Positions 7,938 to 16,642 of a stretch of 64,000 bases of DNA are shown piece by piece. The DNA lies in contig JBLIOD010000010.1 in the NCBI GenBank assembly GCA_047639475.1, positions 1-64,000 on the forward strand, written 5' to 3'. The DNA is from JAAELZ01 sp047639475 (GTDB taxonomy: Bacteria; Pseudomonadota; Gammaproteobacteria; Arenicellales; Poriferihabitantaceae). Made by a program: the position numbers and the translations under genes. Position 1 is the first letter of the stretch; each line of letters begins with the position of its first letter. The notes below the pieces were generated by a model. It did no database searches. It saw only the letters and a list, made by a program, of their open reading frames with translations, and was not told the origin of the DNA.

Positions 7938-9731
7938 GTGACTCAAACAGCGCTAGAAATTCTCAATAAAACCTATGGTTACGATGCCTTTCGTGACGAC
8001 CAAGAAGCCGTCATCAATGCCGCCATCGAGGGCAAAGATGCTTTAGTGTTGATGCCTACTGGCGGCGGTAAATCATTGTGTTATCAAATCCCCGCTTTAG
8101 TCAGAAAAGGCATGGGCATTGTGGTTTCACCTTTAATCGCGCTGATGCAAGACCAAGTGTCTGCTTTGCAGCAACTAGGCATCAACGCCGCCTTCTTGAA
8201 CTCTTCGCTGAATGAAGATCAAAAACGACATGTGGCCGCGCAAATGCACGCCGGCGAATTAGATATTTTATATGTTGCGCCTGAACGTTTATCTAAAAGC
8301 GGCTCGCTAGAATGGCTAAGCCAGTTCCCTATTTCACTAATAGCCATAGATGAAGCGCATTGTGTATCGCAGTGGGGGCATGATTTCAGAGTCGATTATC
8401 TCACCCTTAATCGACTTAAAACGGCATTCCCTGGTGTTCCACGTCTCGCACTCACGGCCACGGCAACCCCGCGCTCTCGTGTTGATATTCTTAGTAATTT
8501 GGATCTAACCGATCCAACCGTTTTTGTCAGCAGTTTTGACCGAGCTAATATCCGCTACAACGTGGCATCGAAAACAGAACCTAAAGCGCAGTTGCTAAAG
8601 TTCCTCGACGGGCGCAAAAAGGAAAGCGGCATTGTTTATTGCCTATCGCGTAAAAGCGTCGATAGCACCGCATTGTGGCTACAAGATAAAGGTCTAAACG
8701 CTTTTCCATATCACGCCGGTTTAGATTCACAAACACGCTCGGAAAACCAGGCTCGCTTCTTGCGAGAAGATGCCATTGTTATGGTTGCCACAGTCGCCTT
8801 CGGTATGGGCATAGATAAGCCAGATGTCCGTTTTGTCGCTCACTTGGACTTACCCAGCAGCATCGAGGCCTACTACCAAGAAACAGGCCGTGCAGGGCGT
8901 GACGGCCTACCCGCTGAAGCATGGATGGTGTACGGCCTTAAAGACGTGGTACAGCGTAGCCAAATGGTCGCCAAATCTGAGGGCAGCGAACAACATAAAA
9001 ATAACGAACGAAACAAGCTAGACACTTTACTCGGTTGGTGCGAAACCACTCACTGTCGACGCCAATCACTGCTGAGTTACTTTGGGGAAACCCTTGATGA
9101 GCCTTGTGGAAATTGCGATACCTGCTTAACACCGCCTGCCACTTGGGATGCGACCACCGCCGCGCAAAAATTGTTGTCATGTGTATATAGAACAGAACAA
9201 CGCTTCGGTGCCATTCACATCATCGACGTACTACAAGGCAAAGACAACGCCAAGATTCGACAACACAATCATCAAACCCTCAGCACCTATGGTATTGGCA
9301 ACGAGCTTATATCCAATCAATGGCGCTCAGTAATTCGTCAATTAATCGTGCGTGGATTTTTAGTCTCCGATGCTGAAAAATTCAGCGCCTTGGTACTAAC
9401 AGATTCATCTCGTGGTTTGCTTAAAGGAGACATTGAAGTTCACCTACGTGAGGACGTGAAAGACCCTGAACCGAGTAAATCCAGTCGTTCAAAAATCCGC
9501 ATTAACAGCGAAGACCGTGTACTTTGGGAAGCATTACGGGCGTGTAGAAAAACCTTAGCAGATGAGCACAGCATCGCTCCCTATATGGTTTTCCATGACT
9601 CAACCCTGCTAGAGATTCTAGAAGAACAACCCATTAATGATACTGAGTTCTTACAAATTAGCGGTGTAGGCGAAAGTAAACTAACTAAGTTTGGTGAAGC
9701 TTTTATGGATGTGGTGAGAGAACATATTTAG
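7938..9731 (+). CDS. recQ: ATP-dependent DNA helicase RecQ
   Basis: A 597-residue 3'-5' superfamily 2 DNA helicase acting in recombination and replication fork repair. Walker A is LMPTGGGKSLCYQIPAL (residues 37-53), the DEAH box sits in AIDEAHCVSQWGHDFR, and motif VI lies in YYQETGRAGRDG. The RQC zinc site is visible as CETTHCRRQ followed by CGNCDTC. A winged-helix part and a C-terminal HRDC domain (about residues 520-597) complete it. Length and domain order are normal. The start is a GTG 21 bases after the BenE-type gene. Confidence 0.96.
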   Translation: MTQTALEILNKTYGYDAFRDDQEAVINAAIEGKDALVLMPTGGGKSLCYQIPALVRKGMGIVVSPLIALMQDQVSALQQLGINAAFLNSSLNEDQKRHVAAQMHAGELDILYVAPERLSKSGSLEWLSQFPISLIAIDEAHCVSQWGHDFRVDYLTLNRLKTAFPGVPRLALTATATPRSRVDILSNLDLTDPTVFVSSFDRANIRYNVASKTEPKAQLLKFLDGRKKESGIVYCLSRKSVDSTALWLQDKGLNAFPYHAGLDSQTRSENQARFLREDAIVMVATVAFGMGIDKPDVRFVAHLDLPSSIEAYYQETGRAGRDGLPAEAWMVYGLKDVVQRSQMVAKSEGSEQHKNNERNKLDTLLGWCETTHCRRQSLLSYFGETLDEPCGNCDTCLTPPATWDATTAAQKLLSCVYRTEQRFGAIHIIDVLQGKDNAKIRQHNHQTLSTYGIGNELISNQWRSVIRQLIVRGFLVSDAEKFSALVLTDSSRGLLKGDIEVHLREDVKDPEPSKSSRSKIRINSEDRVLWEALRACRKTLADEHSIAPYMVFHDSTLLEILEEQPINDTEFLQISGVGESKLTKFGEAFMDVVREHI

Positions 9732-9735
9732 AAAA

Positions 9736-10505
9736 GTGGCCACATGGAACATCGCTATTGTTGGCTCAGGGATTGCTGGTTTATCTAGCGCAGCCTTTCT
9801 AAAGCAAGCAGGTCATGAAGTTCACGTTTTCGAATCATTTGAGAAACCCGCCCCCGTAGGAGCGGGTCTACTCATTCAACCCACGGGCTTGTCCGTTTTG
9901 ACTAAGCATGGACTGTCTGAGAAAGTTATCCAAGGTGGCCAGCGAATTAATCGCCTATTGGGAAAGCGAGCGGGGCCACTCACGCTACGCTAGATGTTAA
10001 ATATCGTGATTTTGACCCTAAACTGTTTGGGATAGGAATACATCGCTCCACTTTGTTTTAGACGCTGCTAGAACAAGTGCAATCTATGGGAGTTGCTATT
10101 CATAACAGTCACAAAGCGACTTCTATTACCAAATCCGTTCTAACTTTCGAAAACGACTCTAGCAGTGGCCCATTCGATTTAATCATTGACGCTTCAGGTG
10201 CTCGATCAGCCCTGAGAGATCTTTATGCTAAGGGTAAAACTAACCGACCTTATGATTATGGGGCGCTCTGGTCTACAGTCAGTCTTTCGGGTTCCCACTT
10301 CCCTCTAGACCAACTTACACAAAAGTATAAAGGGGCTCATCATATGATAGGTGTATTGCCAGTTGGTCAGATTAACGGAGAAAAGCGTGCAGCTTTTTTC
10401 TGGAGCTTAAAAGCACCTACGACAAACAACTCCCAGTTTTGCCCTTTGTGGGCGTCAAACTGTGCTGCGTCATCCAAAAAAAAACTTACAACGGTCTTTG
10501 GCTAG
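9736..10505 (+). pseudogene. Broken FAD-dependent monooxygenase
   Basis: Remnant of a UbiH/salicylate-hydroxylase-type flavoprotein. The N-terminal Rossmann motif is intact (IAIVGSGIAGLSSAAFLKQAG), followed by ESFEKPAPVGAGLLIQPTG. The frame is then lost in a G-rich tract near 9970. The new frame continues the protein (LDVKYRDFDPKLFGIGIHRS), is cut by an in-frame TAG at 10059, and runs through FDLIIDASGARSALRD to a stop at 10503. The expected C-terminal GDAAH motif is not recognisable after that; weak remnants may extend to about 10615. It begins five bases after recQ. At least one frameshift and one nonsense mutation make it non-functional. Confidence 0.85.
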
Positions 10506-10642
10506 CCTTGCGCGTCAAAACAAGTGTCAGCGTTTTTCAGAAGCTCAGGACGCTTGTAGGTAGGACATATACCACTCATATAGGCCAGCCTCATTTCACG
10601 CATATGGGGCGATAGTTAACGCTCGTTTTAACAAGTTTCAAT

Positions 10643-11113
10643 CTAGAAATCCAATAGCTCAACATCAAAAATTAATGTTGACCCTGGCGTTATCTTTCCC
10701 GCACTGCGGTCGCCATAAGCCAAGTTACTGGGAATAAAAAAACGTGTTTTATCGCCAACAACCATTAGCTGCAGACCCTCTGTCCAACCTTTAATGACTT
10801 GATTTAAACCAAACTCAATTGGCTCACCCCTGTCTACAGAGCTATCGAAAACCGTGCCATCGATCAAGGTACCATGATAATGCACTTTGACTTTACTGGT
10901 TGCGCTCGGGCGAGCTGTACCAGCACCCTGATTTAATGCCAAGTACTGTAAACCTGACCCGGTCACTACCACGCCCTCTTTCTTCGCATTTTCTGCTAAG
11001 AAAGCTGCCCCTTGTTGCTTTACCAATTCGGTATCAGCGCCACCGTTAAACATTTTCTTTGCCATAAATGCGGCAACTACCACCAACAATCCGATAAAAA
11101 TAAACTTAGCCAT
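10643..11113 (-). CDS. FKBP-type peptidyl-prolyl cis-trans isomerase
   Basis: A 156-residue FKBP-fold isomerase that catalyses cis-trans turnover of Xaa-Pro bonds. An N-terminal hydrophobic segment (FIFIGLLVVVAAFMA, residues 4-18) acts as a membrane anchor or signal, placing the domain in the periplasm or on the membrane. Residues about 65-156 are the FKBP domain: VKVHYHGTLIDGTVFDSS, then VIKGWTEGLQLM, AYGDRSAG and a terminal STLIFDVELLDF. It stands alone between a pseudogene and a non-coding stretch. It resembles small FklB/FkpA-type proteins, but I cannot assign one of those names safely. Confidence 0.93.
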   Translation of the reverse strand: MAKFIFIGLLVVVAAFMAKKMFNGGADTELVKQQGAAFLAENAKKEGVVVTGSGLQYLALNQGAGTARPSATSKVKVHYHGTLIDGTVFDSSVDRGEPIEFGLNQVIKGWTEGLQLMVVGDKTRFFIPSNLAYGDRSAGKITPGSTLIFDVELLDF

Positions 11114-11552
11114 TGTGAAACCTTCTTTAATCTTATTAATAAAATAGTAGAGTCCGCACCATCAGTTGTCAACTGGGTGAACCGTAGGCCGGCCTTTACC
11201 GTAGTAGACCAGTTTATAGCTTATCAAAATATACCCACGTCTGGCCATTCTCCTTTTTTTAAAGTGCTCTAGCGTGTTGCGCACCCAGTAAGCAACCTTT
11301 GTATCGCTACGCCTTTTTCAAATGTGCCCATGAACTGCTTTAAAACCACTGACGTCGGATTTCAATCACTCTCTCTAGGGCCAATTAAATGCATCGCTTG
11401 TATATTTAAACTGACCACTTCTTTGAGTTTTATAACAGCACAACCATAATACCATCTAAGTAAGGTCACCTCAATCCGGTGCGCCCACGATACCGCTTTC
11501 AAACGATGTCCTAAAGTTGTTGATCACTGAATAATGAAAAGAAACCCCTAAG
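11114..11552. other. Intergenic region, nothing recognised
   Basis: A 439-base gap between the divergently oriented FKBP gene and the broken Reeler-domain gene. It presumably carries both promoters. I see no convincing open frame, tRNA or repeat. Confidence 0.4.
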
Positions 11553-12629
11553 ATGAAACCAATTGAGTTTGAGACTAAAGTCCTAGCGTTAGTACTCACG
11601 ATTTTCGCAGTAGCCAGTTTTTCCAGCAAGACGCCAGCTAACTCCTCCCATTCTGGCACATGTAACATCGGTGACGTTCCCACCGCGGTTATGGCTGGTA
11701 TCGTCGCTGAAACAGGTGCAAGCTCGTTCTTCAGCGTTGCTATCTCACCCACGGAGGTGACACCAGAACAGGACCATATCATTGTCATTACTCGAACAAG
11801 TGGCTCACTCAGGTTTCGTGGCTTATTGCTTTATGTCGAGGATTCGAGCATGCCAACCCCGAACAGAATTGGATCTTTATCGACGATAGGAGGTGCCTCA
11901 GCAGCGGGGTTAACCTGCCCTGGTAACGCCAACGCACTCTCTACTCTCACCCACACTGTCACTTCTTCATTTTCTGCCATACAACAGTTTAATTGGGCCG
12001 CGCCGGCCTCCATAACAGGCCCTATCACCATTAACGCGATCGCCTACGAGGAAAGAACACGCTGGAATGTACCCACCCCCCTAACAGGGGCCGTGTTGCC
12101 CCCTAGGTTACCAAGATGAACACCAATGCGGATACAGGCGATAGTGAACTCATTGAGGCTGAAAACACCTCAGCAGCAATCACCCAAATTTTAGTGACAC
12201 TGTGTCTATCCGTTGTTGATGTTGACGGCGATGATTCTGGCATTAACGACGTGACCAACCCAGCCAACTATTTACTTTTTTCTCAGGGTAGCAATGAGAC
12301 GTTCGACACCCAAGATTGCGCAAATGGGTTAGCCAATGATGACATTGCCATTTCCATCGACAATGTCACTTATGACGCCGCGAGCAGGACAGCTAGGCTT
12401 GAGCTTAACGCCGCTTCAGCGCTGACTGAAGCTCCTTATCGACTACTAGTTTGCGGCACCACATCAATAGAGAATGCGGCAGGGCAGAAACTTGATGGCA
12501 ATGCCGATGGGGCAGGGGGCAGGGGGCGATGATTTTGTTATTAGCTTTGCCGTAGTACGACCAAATGATAACTGTGACTTCGTGGTTATTCCAGTTGCTG
12601 GCAGAGGCGGCGTGGTAACTTGTATATAG
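11553..12629 (+). pseudogene. Frameshifted secreted protein with Reeler-like and Ig-like domains
   Basis: A gene split into three frames. The first part (11553-12119) has a signal-like N-terminus and a Reeler-like domain starting HSGTCNIGDVPTAVMAGI. The second (about 12116-12527) encodes a bacterial Ig-like domain, with DVTNPANYLLFSQGSNE and ending in QKLDGNADGAGG. A third piece continues it in the original frame (DDFVISFAVVRPNDNCDF) to a TAG at 12627. The second shift is explained by a perfect 7-base tandem duplication at 12514-12527: deleting one copy restores GAGGDDFV. The first shift lies near 12080-12120. Proteins of this kind are exported and usually carry a C-terminal sorting or anchoring segment, which is absent here. 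Programmed frameshifting is unlikely with two independent shifts. Confidence 0.75.
12514..12527. repeat. Perfect 7-base tandem duplication (AGGGGGC x2)
   Basis: Two adjacent copies of AGGGGGC, at 12514-12520 and 12521-12527, lie inside the Ig-like part of the broken surface gene. One copy would keep the reading frame; two shift it by +1. It is typical of replication slippage. Confidence 0.85.
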
Positions 12630-12762
12630 TAATGGGTGATTGTTAGAGACTTACGGTAATTTACAGTGCCTGCGATCCCTTGCTGGGCACAGTGTAAGCC
12701 TTTAGCAAAAGTAGTATGAGTGACCGGAAAGAACAGCGCAAACTTCCTGCCATACACACCAA

Positions 12763-13170
12763 CTACTCAATAAATCGAGTGCTCTCTAAGGAATAAACTT
12801 CCTCGCCTTCAGCTAAAGTAATCGATACAAAAAAGAATTTTTCGGTAATCGGTGGTCGCTCGAAGTTAGCAGCGAGGGCATTGGTTTCTATTAACCATTG
12901 ATCAAGATCAGCCTGACCTTTTTCCATTTTAACCATGTGACTTTTATCTGGGATCGTAATCTGATCACATACTCCTGCTTCACTATATTGACCCAAACGC
13001 TCTTGTAATGTGAGTAAGGCATTCTTCAAAAACAATCGAGCCAACGTGTGTGTGGCGTCAAAAGAGGTACAGGCCATCGTGGTGACTTCAGCCTGCGTGA
13101 TAGTTGATGCAACAAGTAGACTTAATGCCAAGGTGGCTTGTCCGAATTTGGGGTGAGTTTTGAGCTTCAT
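12763..13170 (-). CDS. Hypothetical secreted protein
   Basis: I do not recognise this protein. From the ATG at 13170 it has 135 residues and a clear signal peptide (KLKTHPKFGQATLALSLLVA, cleavage likely after TQA). The mature part of about 108 residues has two cysteines (TMACTSF and AGVCDQI) that could form a disulphide, and no domain I can name. A longer frame opens at 13215, inside the end of the proline-racemase-family gene, but the signal peptide favours 13170. It follows that gene with 26 bases between and may be the last gene of its operon. Confidence 0.65.
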   Translation of the reverse strand: MKLKTHPKFGQATLALSLLVASTITQAEVTTMACTSFDATHTLARLFLKNALLTLQERLGQYSEAGVCDQITIPDKSHMVKMEKGQADLDQWLIETNALAANFERPPITEKFFFVSITLAEGEEVYSLESTRFIE

Positions 13171-13196
13171 ATTTTGGTTCGTTGTAGAGAGATCTC

Positions 13197-14228
13197 TTAT
13201 AATTTGGTTGGCCATGTATCGGCCACTTTATAGCCTTCTGGCCAAGGGTCAGAGGGGCTTAACATATGTTGATGCGAGCCAGTTATCCACGCTTGCCCTC
13301 GTAATGAAGGCAATACTGCTGGCACATCGCCCAGCATAGTCAGTGATTCAATTTTACAATCAAATCTCGAATCAATAATGGACCGACCGATAAAAGGCTC
13401 ACCTAGCGCGATTTCCCCTTTAGCGTGCATTAGAGCCAATCTAGCAGAGCAGCCCGTACCGGTAGGTGAACGATCCACCTTCCCCGGTTGTATCACCACG
13501 GCGCTCTTTCCTGACTTAACACCCTCTTCATCGTTGACAGGCAAAGTAAATTGGCAGAACGAAATGTGTTTCCAATCTGCGTTTTCAGGATGAATAAAAC
13601 CCACTTGCTCATTTGCTGCCTTGGTGATTTTAGCACCGAGCATCGCAATATCTTTTGCTTCATCTGGGTTTAAACTAAAACCTAAGCTTTGAGCATCAGT
13701 AATGGCAAAACTGTCTCCGCCATAAGCGATATCGACCTGCAACGCACCTAAACCCTCGATTTCAATCGTTTGATTTAAGGCGCTGACAAATGAGGGAAGA
13801 TTGTAAGTTTTAACTGAGGTCACTTTGCCGTCTTTACACTGCGCCACCACTTTTACTAGTCCACCGGGCGCCTCAAGGGTTAATTCTGTGATTGGCTCAA
13901 GCATTGGTAAGATGCCCGTTTCCAACAATACCGTGGCCACACAAATGGAATTAGAACCTGACATCGGCGGCGTGTCTTCGGGCTCCATGATTATCCACCC
14001 CATATCCGCTTCAGGGTTTTTAGCCGGCACCAATAGGTTGAAGTGCCGAAAGACGCCGCCTCGCGGCTCGTTCAGCATAAAGTTACGCAGGGTTTTATCT
14101 TGGGCTATCCAGCGCGATTGCTCCCATACTGTTTCACCTGGCGGCGCTTGAACTCCGCCCACTATTACATCGCCCACTTCGCCCTCAGCGTGGCAACTAA
14201 TGGTATGAATTACTTTGCTTGATTGCAT
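13197..14228 (-). CDS. Proline racemase / hydroxyproline dehydratase family protein, Ser/Thr active site
   Basis: A 343-residue cytoplasmic member of the proline racemase superfamily (proline racemase, 4-hydroxyproline epimerase, trans-3-hydroxyproline dehydratase). The N-terminus ISCHAEGEVGDVIVGGV and the C-terminal WITGSHQHML match family landmarks. The two catalytic positions are unusual. Where racemases have Cys in M-C-G-H, this has MSGSNSICVAT, giving Ser90; where they have Cys in DRSPCGTG, this has DRSPTGTGC, giving Thr256. Cys/Cys enzymes racemise or epimerise, and Cys/Thr enzymes dehydrate; Ser/Thr fits neither, so a dehydratase-like role is possible and racemisation unlikely. A radical SAM gene ends 14 bases upstream. 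Confidence 0.85.
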   Translation of the reverse strand: MQSSKVIHTISCHAEGEVGDVIVGGVQAPPGETVWEQSRWIAQDKTLRNFMLNEPRGGVFRHFNLLVPAKNPEADMGWIIMEPEDTPPMSGSNSICVATVLLETGILPMLEPITELTLEAPGGLVKVVAQCKDGKVTSVKTYNLPSFVSALNQTIEIEGLGALQVDIAYGGDSFAITDAQSLGFSLNPDEAKDIAMLGAKITKAANEQVGFIHPENADWKHISFCQFTLPVNDEEGVKSGKSAVVIQPGKVDRSPTGTGCSARLALMHAKGEIALGEPFIGRSIIDSRFDCKIESLTMLGDVPAVLPSLRGQAWITGSHQHMLSPSDPWPEGYKVADTWPTKL

Positions 14229-14242
14229 AAATCTATTGTTCC

Positions 14243-15634
14243 TTAACTTGTCCGAACTGACAAGGCATTATCAGCCCCATCTAACCGCGCTTGATTATAT
14301 ATTTGAGGCCGCATATTGGCATTCATTTCACACATAGAAACCGCCTGCCATTGCCCTTCTATTTCCGCTACGCCTTTAAAAGCGCATGCCTTGATACGCT
14401 GCTGCACATTTTCACTTTGTGGCTGCTTTAACTCATCGCCGTGCATAAAATTATGCATAACAATATTAAACCCGCGTGCTTCTCCCTTTAACAAAGATGA
14501 GAAAAAGCCGATGCTTGCTTTTGAGGTAATTAGCAGTTCTAGTAGATATAACAAACCCCAAAAAGCCACATTCGGGCGACGCAACATAATACCCAGCTTT
14601 TGAAATTTAGATTTAATAGGGGTAATACTTTTAGATTCTAAGCCGCCAAAGGTATGCAAAGCGCTGTTTAGAAAGCGTTTACCTAATTGGGTTTCGCTGC
14701 TTAGGTTAACCACTTTTTGGTCACTGGGACGTACCAGCACATTCGCCACACTGCTGCAGTCCTCATGACCAAATAACAAATGCTGTCTGGGTAAATTTTG
14801 CCCAATAGCGGCGCAAACTTTCGCCCACACTCTATTGGGTGTGACGGCTTCTCCACCTATCACTGTACGGCCAATATTGGCCTCTGTTTGAAAACTGATA
14901 GTGCGGCATACATCCATGTTTTCAGGCCGAGCCATTAACCATTTTAGTATGTCACCAATGCTGTCGATATTTTTCTCCACCACCGTGACGGTTTGCGCTC
15001 CCACCAATGATTTGCTAGTTTTTTTGCGCACTGCTAGTACTAAATCAACAAATTGATCCCGCAGGGGGTTTAGCAGTTTCTCGTTTGATAACTGTTTAAT
15101 GGGATAACCTGCACGACCAGCCATCGTAATATCAATATGAATACTGAGTTTACGTAAGCCACCTTCGAGCACCAGCCTTTCAAAATAAGCGGGTTGCTCA
15201 AGGAGCACTTGACCATGAGTCATTAACATCGGCACCAAACCCAACTTGGTCGCGTATTGCAGCACTTCTATTAGTTCATCGGGGCGCCCAGCGTGAAAGT
15301 AAGCATCCACCACGTCGTCGCCGGTAATTTGTAAGTTACCGCCCTCGCCCATTAACTTCCGCTGCGCCTCTATCTGCCGCTTCATTTGCGACAGGCTAAC
15401 CAAAGGCACCTTATTGGCCGCTTTAGGCAAGTAACAGTGACTACAGCCGAAGGAGCAATAGGATGGGCCCAAAGTATAACCACATTGTACCCAGTGTCTG
15501 CCCACCATCTGGTTAGGCTGCTTTAGCCGTTCAGGCAATTCATTCCAGCGCTGCTTCAGTAGAGCGCGCTTGTTATTTGAAACCGGTTTAGTCAAGGCCT
15601 TGATGTAAGGTACGACCGAATGTATTACGCCCAC
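14243..15634 (-). CDS. Radical SAM protein of unknown function
   Basis: A 463-residue radical SAM enzyme. The [4Fe-4S] motif CSFGCSHC occupies residues 60-67 (C-x3-C-x2-C with an aromatic-free spacing close to the classical motif), followed by a barrel with QITGDDVVDAYF and a SIHIDITMAGRAGYPI segment. The C-terminal third holds more cysteines (KACAFKG and SMCEMNANMRP, about residues 415-445) that could ligand an auxiliary cluster, and a hydrophobic stretch (WGLLYLLELLI, about 367-377). The start is a GTG at 15634. It is followed after 14 bases by the proline-racemase-family gene, so the pair is probably co-transcribed. I cannot name the reaction. Confidence 0.82.
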   Translation of the reverse strand: MGVIHSVVPYIKALTKPVSNNKRALLKQRWNELPERLKQPNQMVGRHWVQCGYTLGPSYCSFGCSHCYLPKAANKVPLVSLSQMKRQIEAQRKLMGEGGNLQITGDDVVDAYFHAGRPDELIEVLQYATKLGLVPMLMTHGQVLLEQPAYFERLVLEGGLRKLSIHIDITMAGRAGYPIKQLSNEKLLNPLRDQFVDLVLAVRKKTSKSLVGAQTVTVVEKNIDSIGDILKWLMARPENMDVCRTISFQTEANIGRTVIGGEAVTPNRVWAKVCAAIGQNLPRQHLLFGHEDCSSVANVLVRPSDQKVVNLSSETQLGKRFLNSALHTFGGLESKSITPIKSKFQKLGIMLRRPNVAFWGLLYLLELLITSKASIGFFSSLLKGEARGFNIVMHNFMHGDELKQPQSENVQQRIKACAFKGVAEIEGQWQAVSMCEMNANMRPQIYNQARLDGADNALSVRTS

Positions 15635-15758
15635 GAAATGCCCTGATTAAATAAAATTGATAAGCGTGAAAATACCTATTGAAGTTCCCTTCGTCAAATG
15701 GTTTTGACCTGACTGCACAAACCAAAGATAATGGATCTTTATTATCCAGAAAAGATTT

Positions 15759-16466
15759 ATGAGCAAAGCTATCATACACGCATTGGAGTTAGGACCAATG
15801 GAAAATTTCGTCTACTTAATTGAAGACCCAAGTAGCCAACGTTGCGCGGTAGTTGATCCCGCTTGGAATGTTCAAAAGATTACGGAATTGTCACAATCTC
15901 GAGGGTTAACCATCAGCGATATACTGCTAACTCACTCACATGATGACCACATCAACGGTATCAATGGAGTTCTTGATAGTTACGACGCCCAAGTGCATTT
16001 ATTGCATGATGAAGCCAAGCACTGGGGTGAAGCAGATGTCTCTGCTAGCTTGCATCATGGCGGCGATGTATTAACACTCGGTAACACCGATATTACCTTG
16101 CTACACACCCCTGGTCACACACCAGGCTCAGCCTGTTTCCAGGTGAACGACGAACTGCTCACCGGTGACACCATGTTTGTGTTTGGCTGCGGACGCTGCG
16201 ACATGCACGGCGGTGACCCTGAAGTGATGTTTAATACCTTGAACAAAATGCGCAGTGAATTGCCCTCGAATACCCTAATTCGTCCCGGTCATAACTATGC
16301 CATAAAAGAAAGCTGCACTTTACACGAGCAAAGTGAAGGGAACCCGTTTATGCATTTCCACGATCAAGAAGATTTTGTGAAGTTCCGTATGCAGGTACAT
16401 GGCCAAGTTAGAAGCGGCCCGTATGATGCGGTCTCTCAAGCGCAGGCCAAGGAATGGCTTGCCTAA
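15759..16466 (+). CDS. MBL-fold metallohydrolase, glyoxalase II-like
   Basis: A 235-residue metallo-beta-lactamase-fold hydrolase resembling hydroxyacylglutathione hydrolase. The zinc motif THSHDDHINGI lies at about residues 57-67. Further ligands are HTPGHTPGS near 112-120, the Asp in LLTGDTMFVFGCGRCD, and the His in RPGHNYA near 184. The glyoxalase II-type GCGRCD segment supports a thioester hydrolase. It is divergent from the radical SAM gene across 124 bases and ends just before a strong hairpin terminator. Other MBL thioesterases share these motifs, so the substrate is not certain. Confidence 0.85.
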   Translation: MSKAIIHALELGPMENFVYLIEDPSSQRCAVVDPAWNVQKITELSQSRGLTISDILLTHSHDDHINGINGVLDSYDAQVHLLHDEAKHWGEADVSASLHHGGDVLTLGNTDITLLHTPGHTPGSACFQVNDELLTGDTMFVFGCGRCDMHGGDPEVMFNTLNKMRSELPSNTLIRPGHNYAIKESCTLHEQSEGNPFMHFHDQEDFVKFRMQVHGQVRSGPYDAVSQAQAKEWLA

Positions 16467-16479
16467 GCAAACAGCCATA

Positions 16480-16505
16480 AAAAGGGCCGCTAGTGCGGCC
16501 CTTTT
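16480..16505 (+). terminator. Rho-independent terminator after the MBL hydrolase
   Basis: A perfect GC-rich hairpin with arms AAAAGGGCCGC and GCGGCCCTTTT and a TAGT loop, ending in a T-rich run, begins 13 bases after the stop. The A-rich left side would let it work in both directions. Confidence 0.85.
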
Positions 16506-16642
16506 ACTTTCTTCGAACAGAGGCGTCGGCGTAATCACTAGTTTTGCCTCATTTCTTGGGGCATAGCGTAGCGAGCGACGGACGTTTAACGACGCCTAGT
16601 TATTCTCATTGTCTAGCGCAGTAGTTATGCTGGGGCCCTTCT

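Noticed and set aside
11553..12629. Programmed frameshifting in the Reeler/Ig gene
   Set aside because: Two separate shifts would be needed, and one is explained by a simple 7-base duplication.
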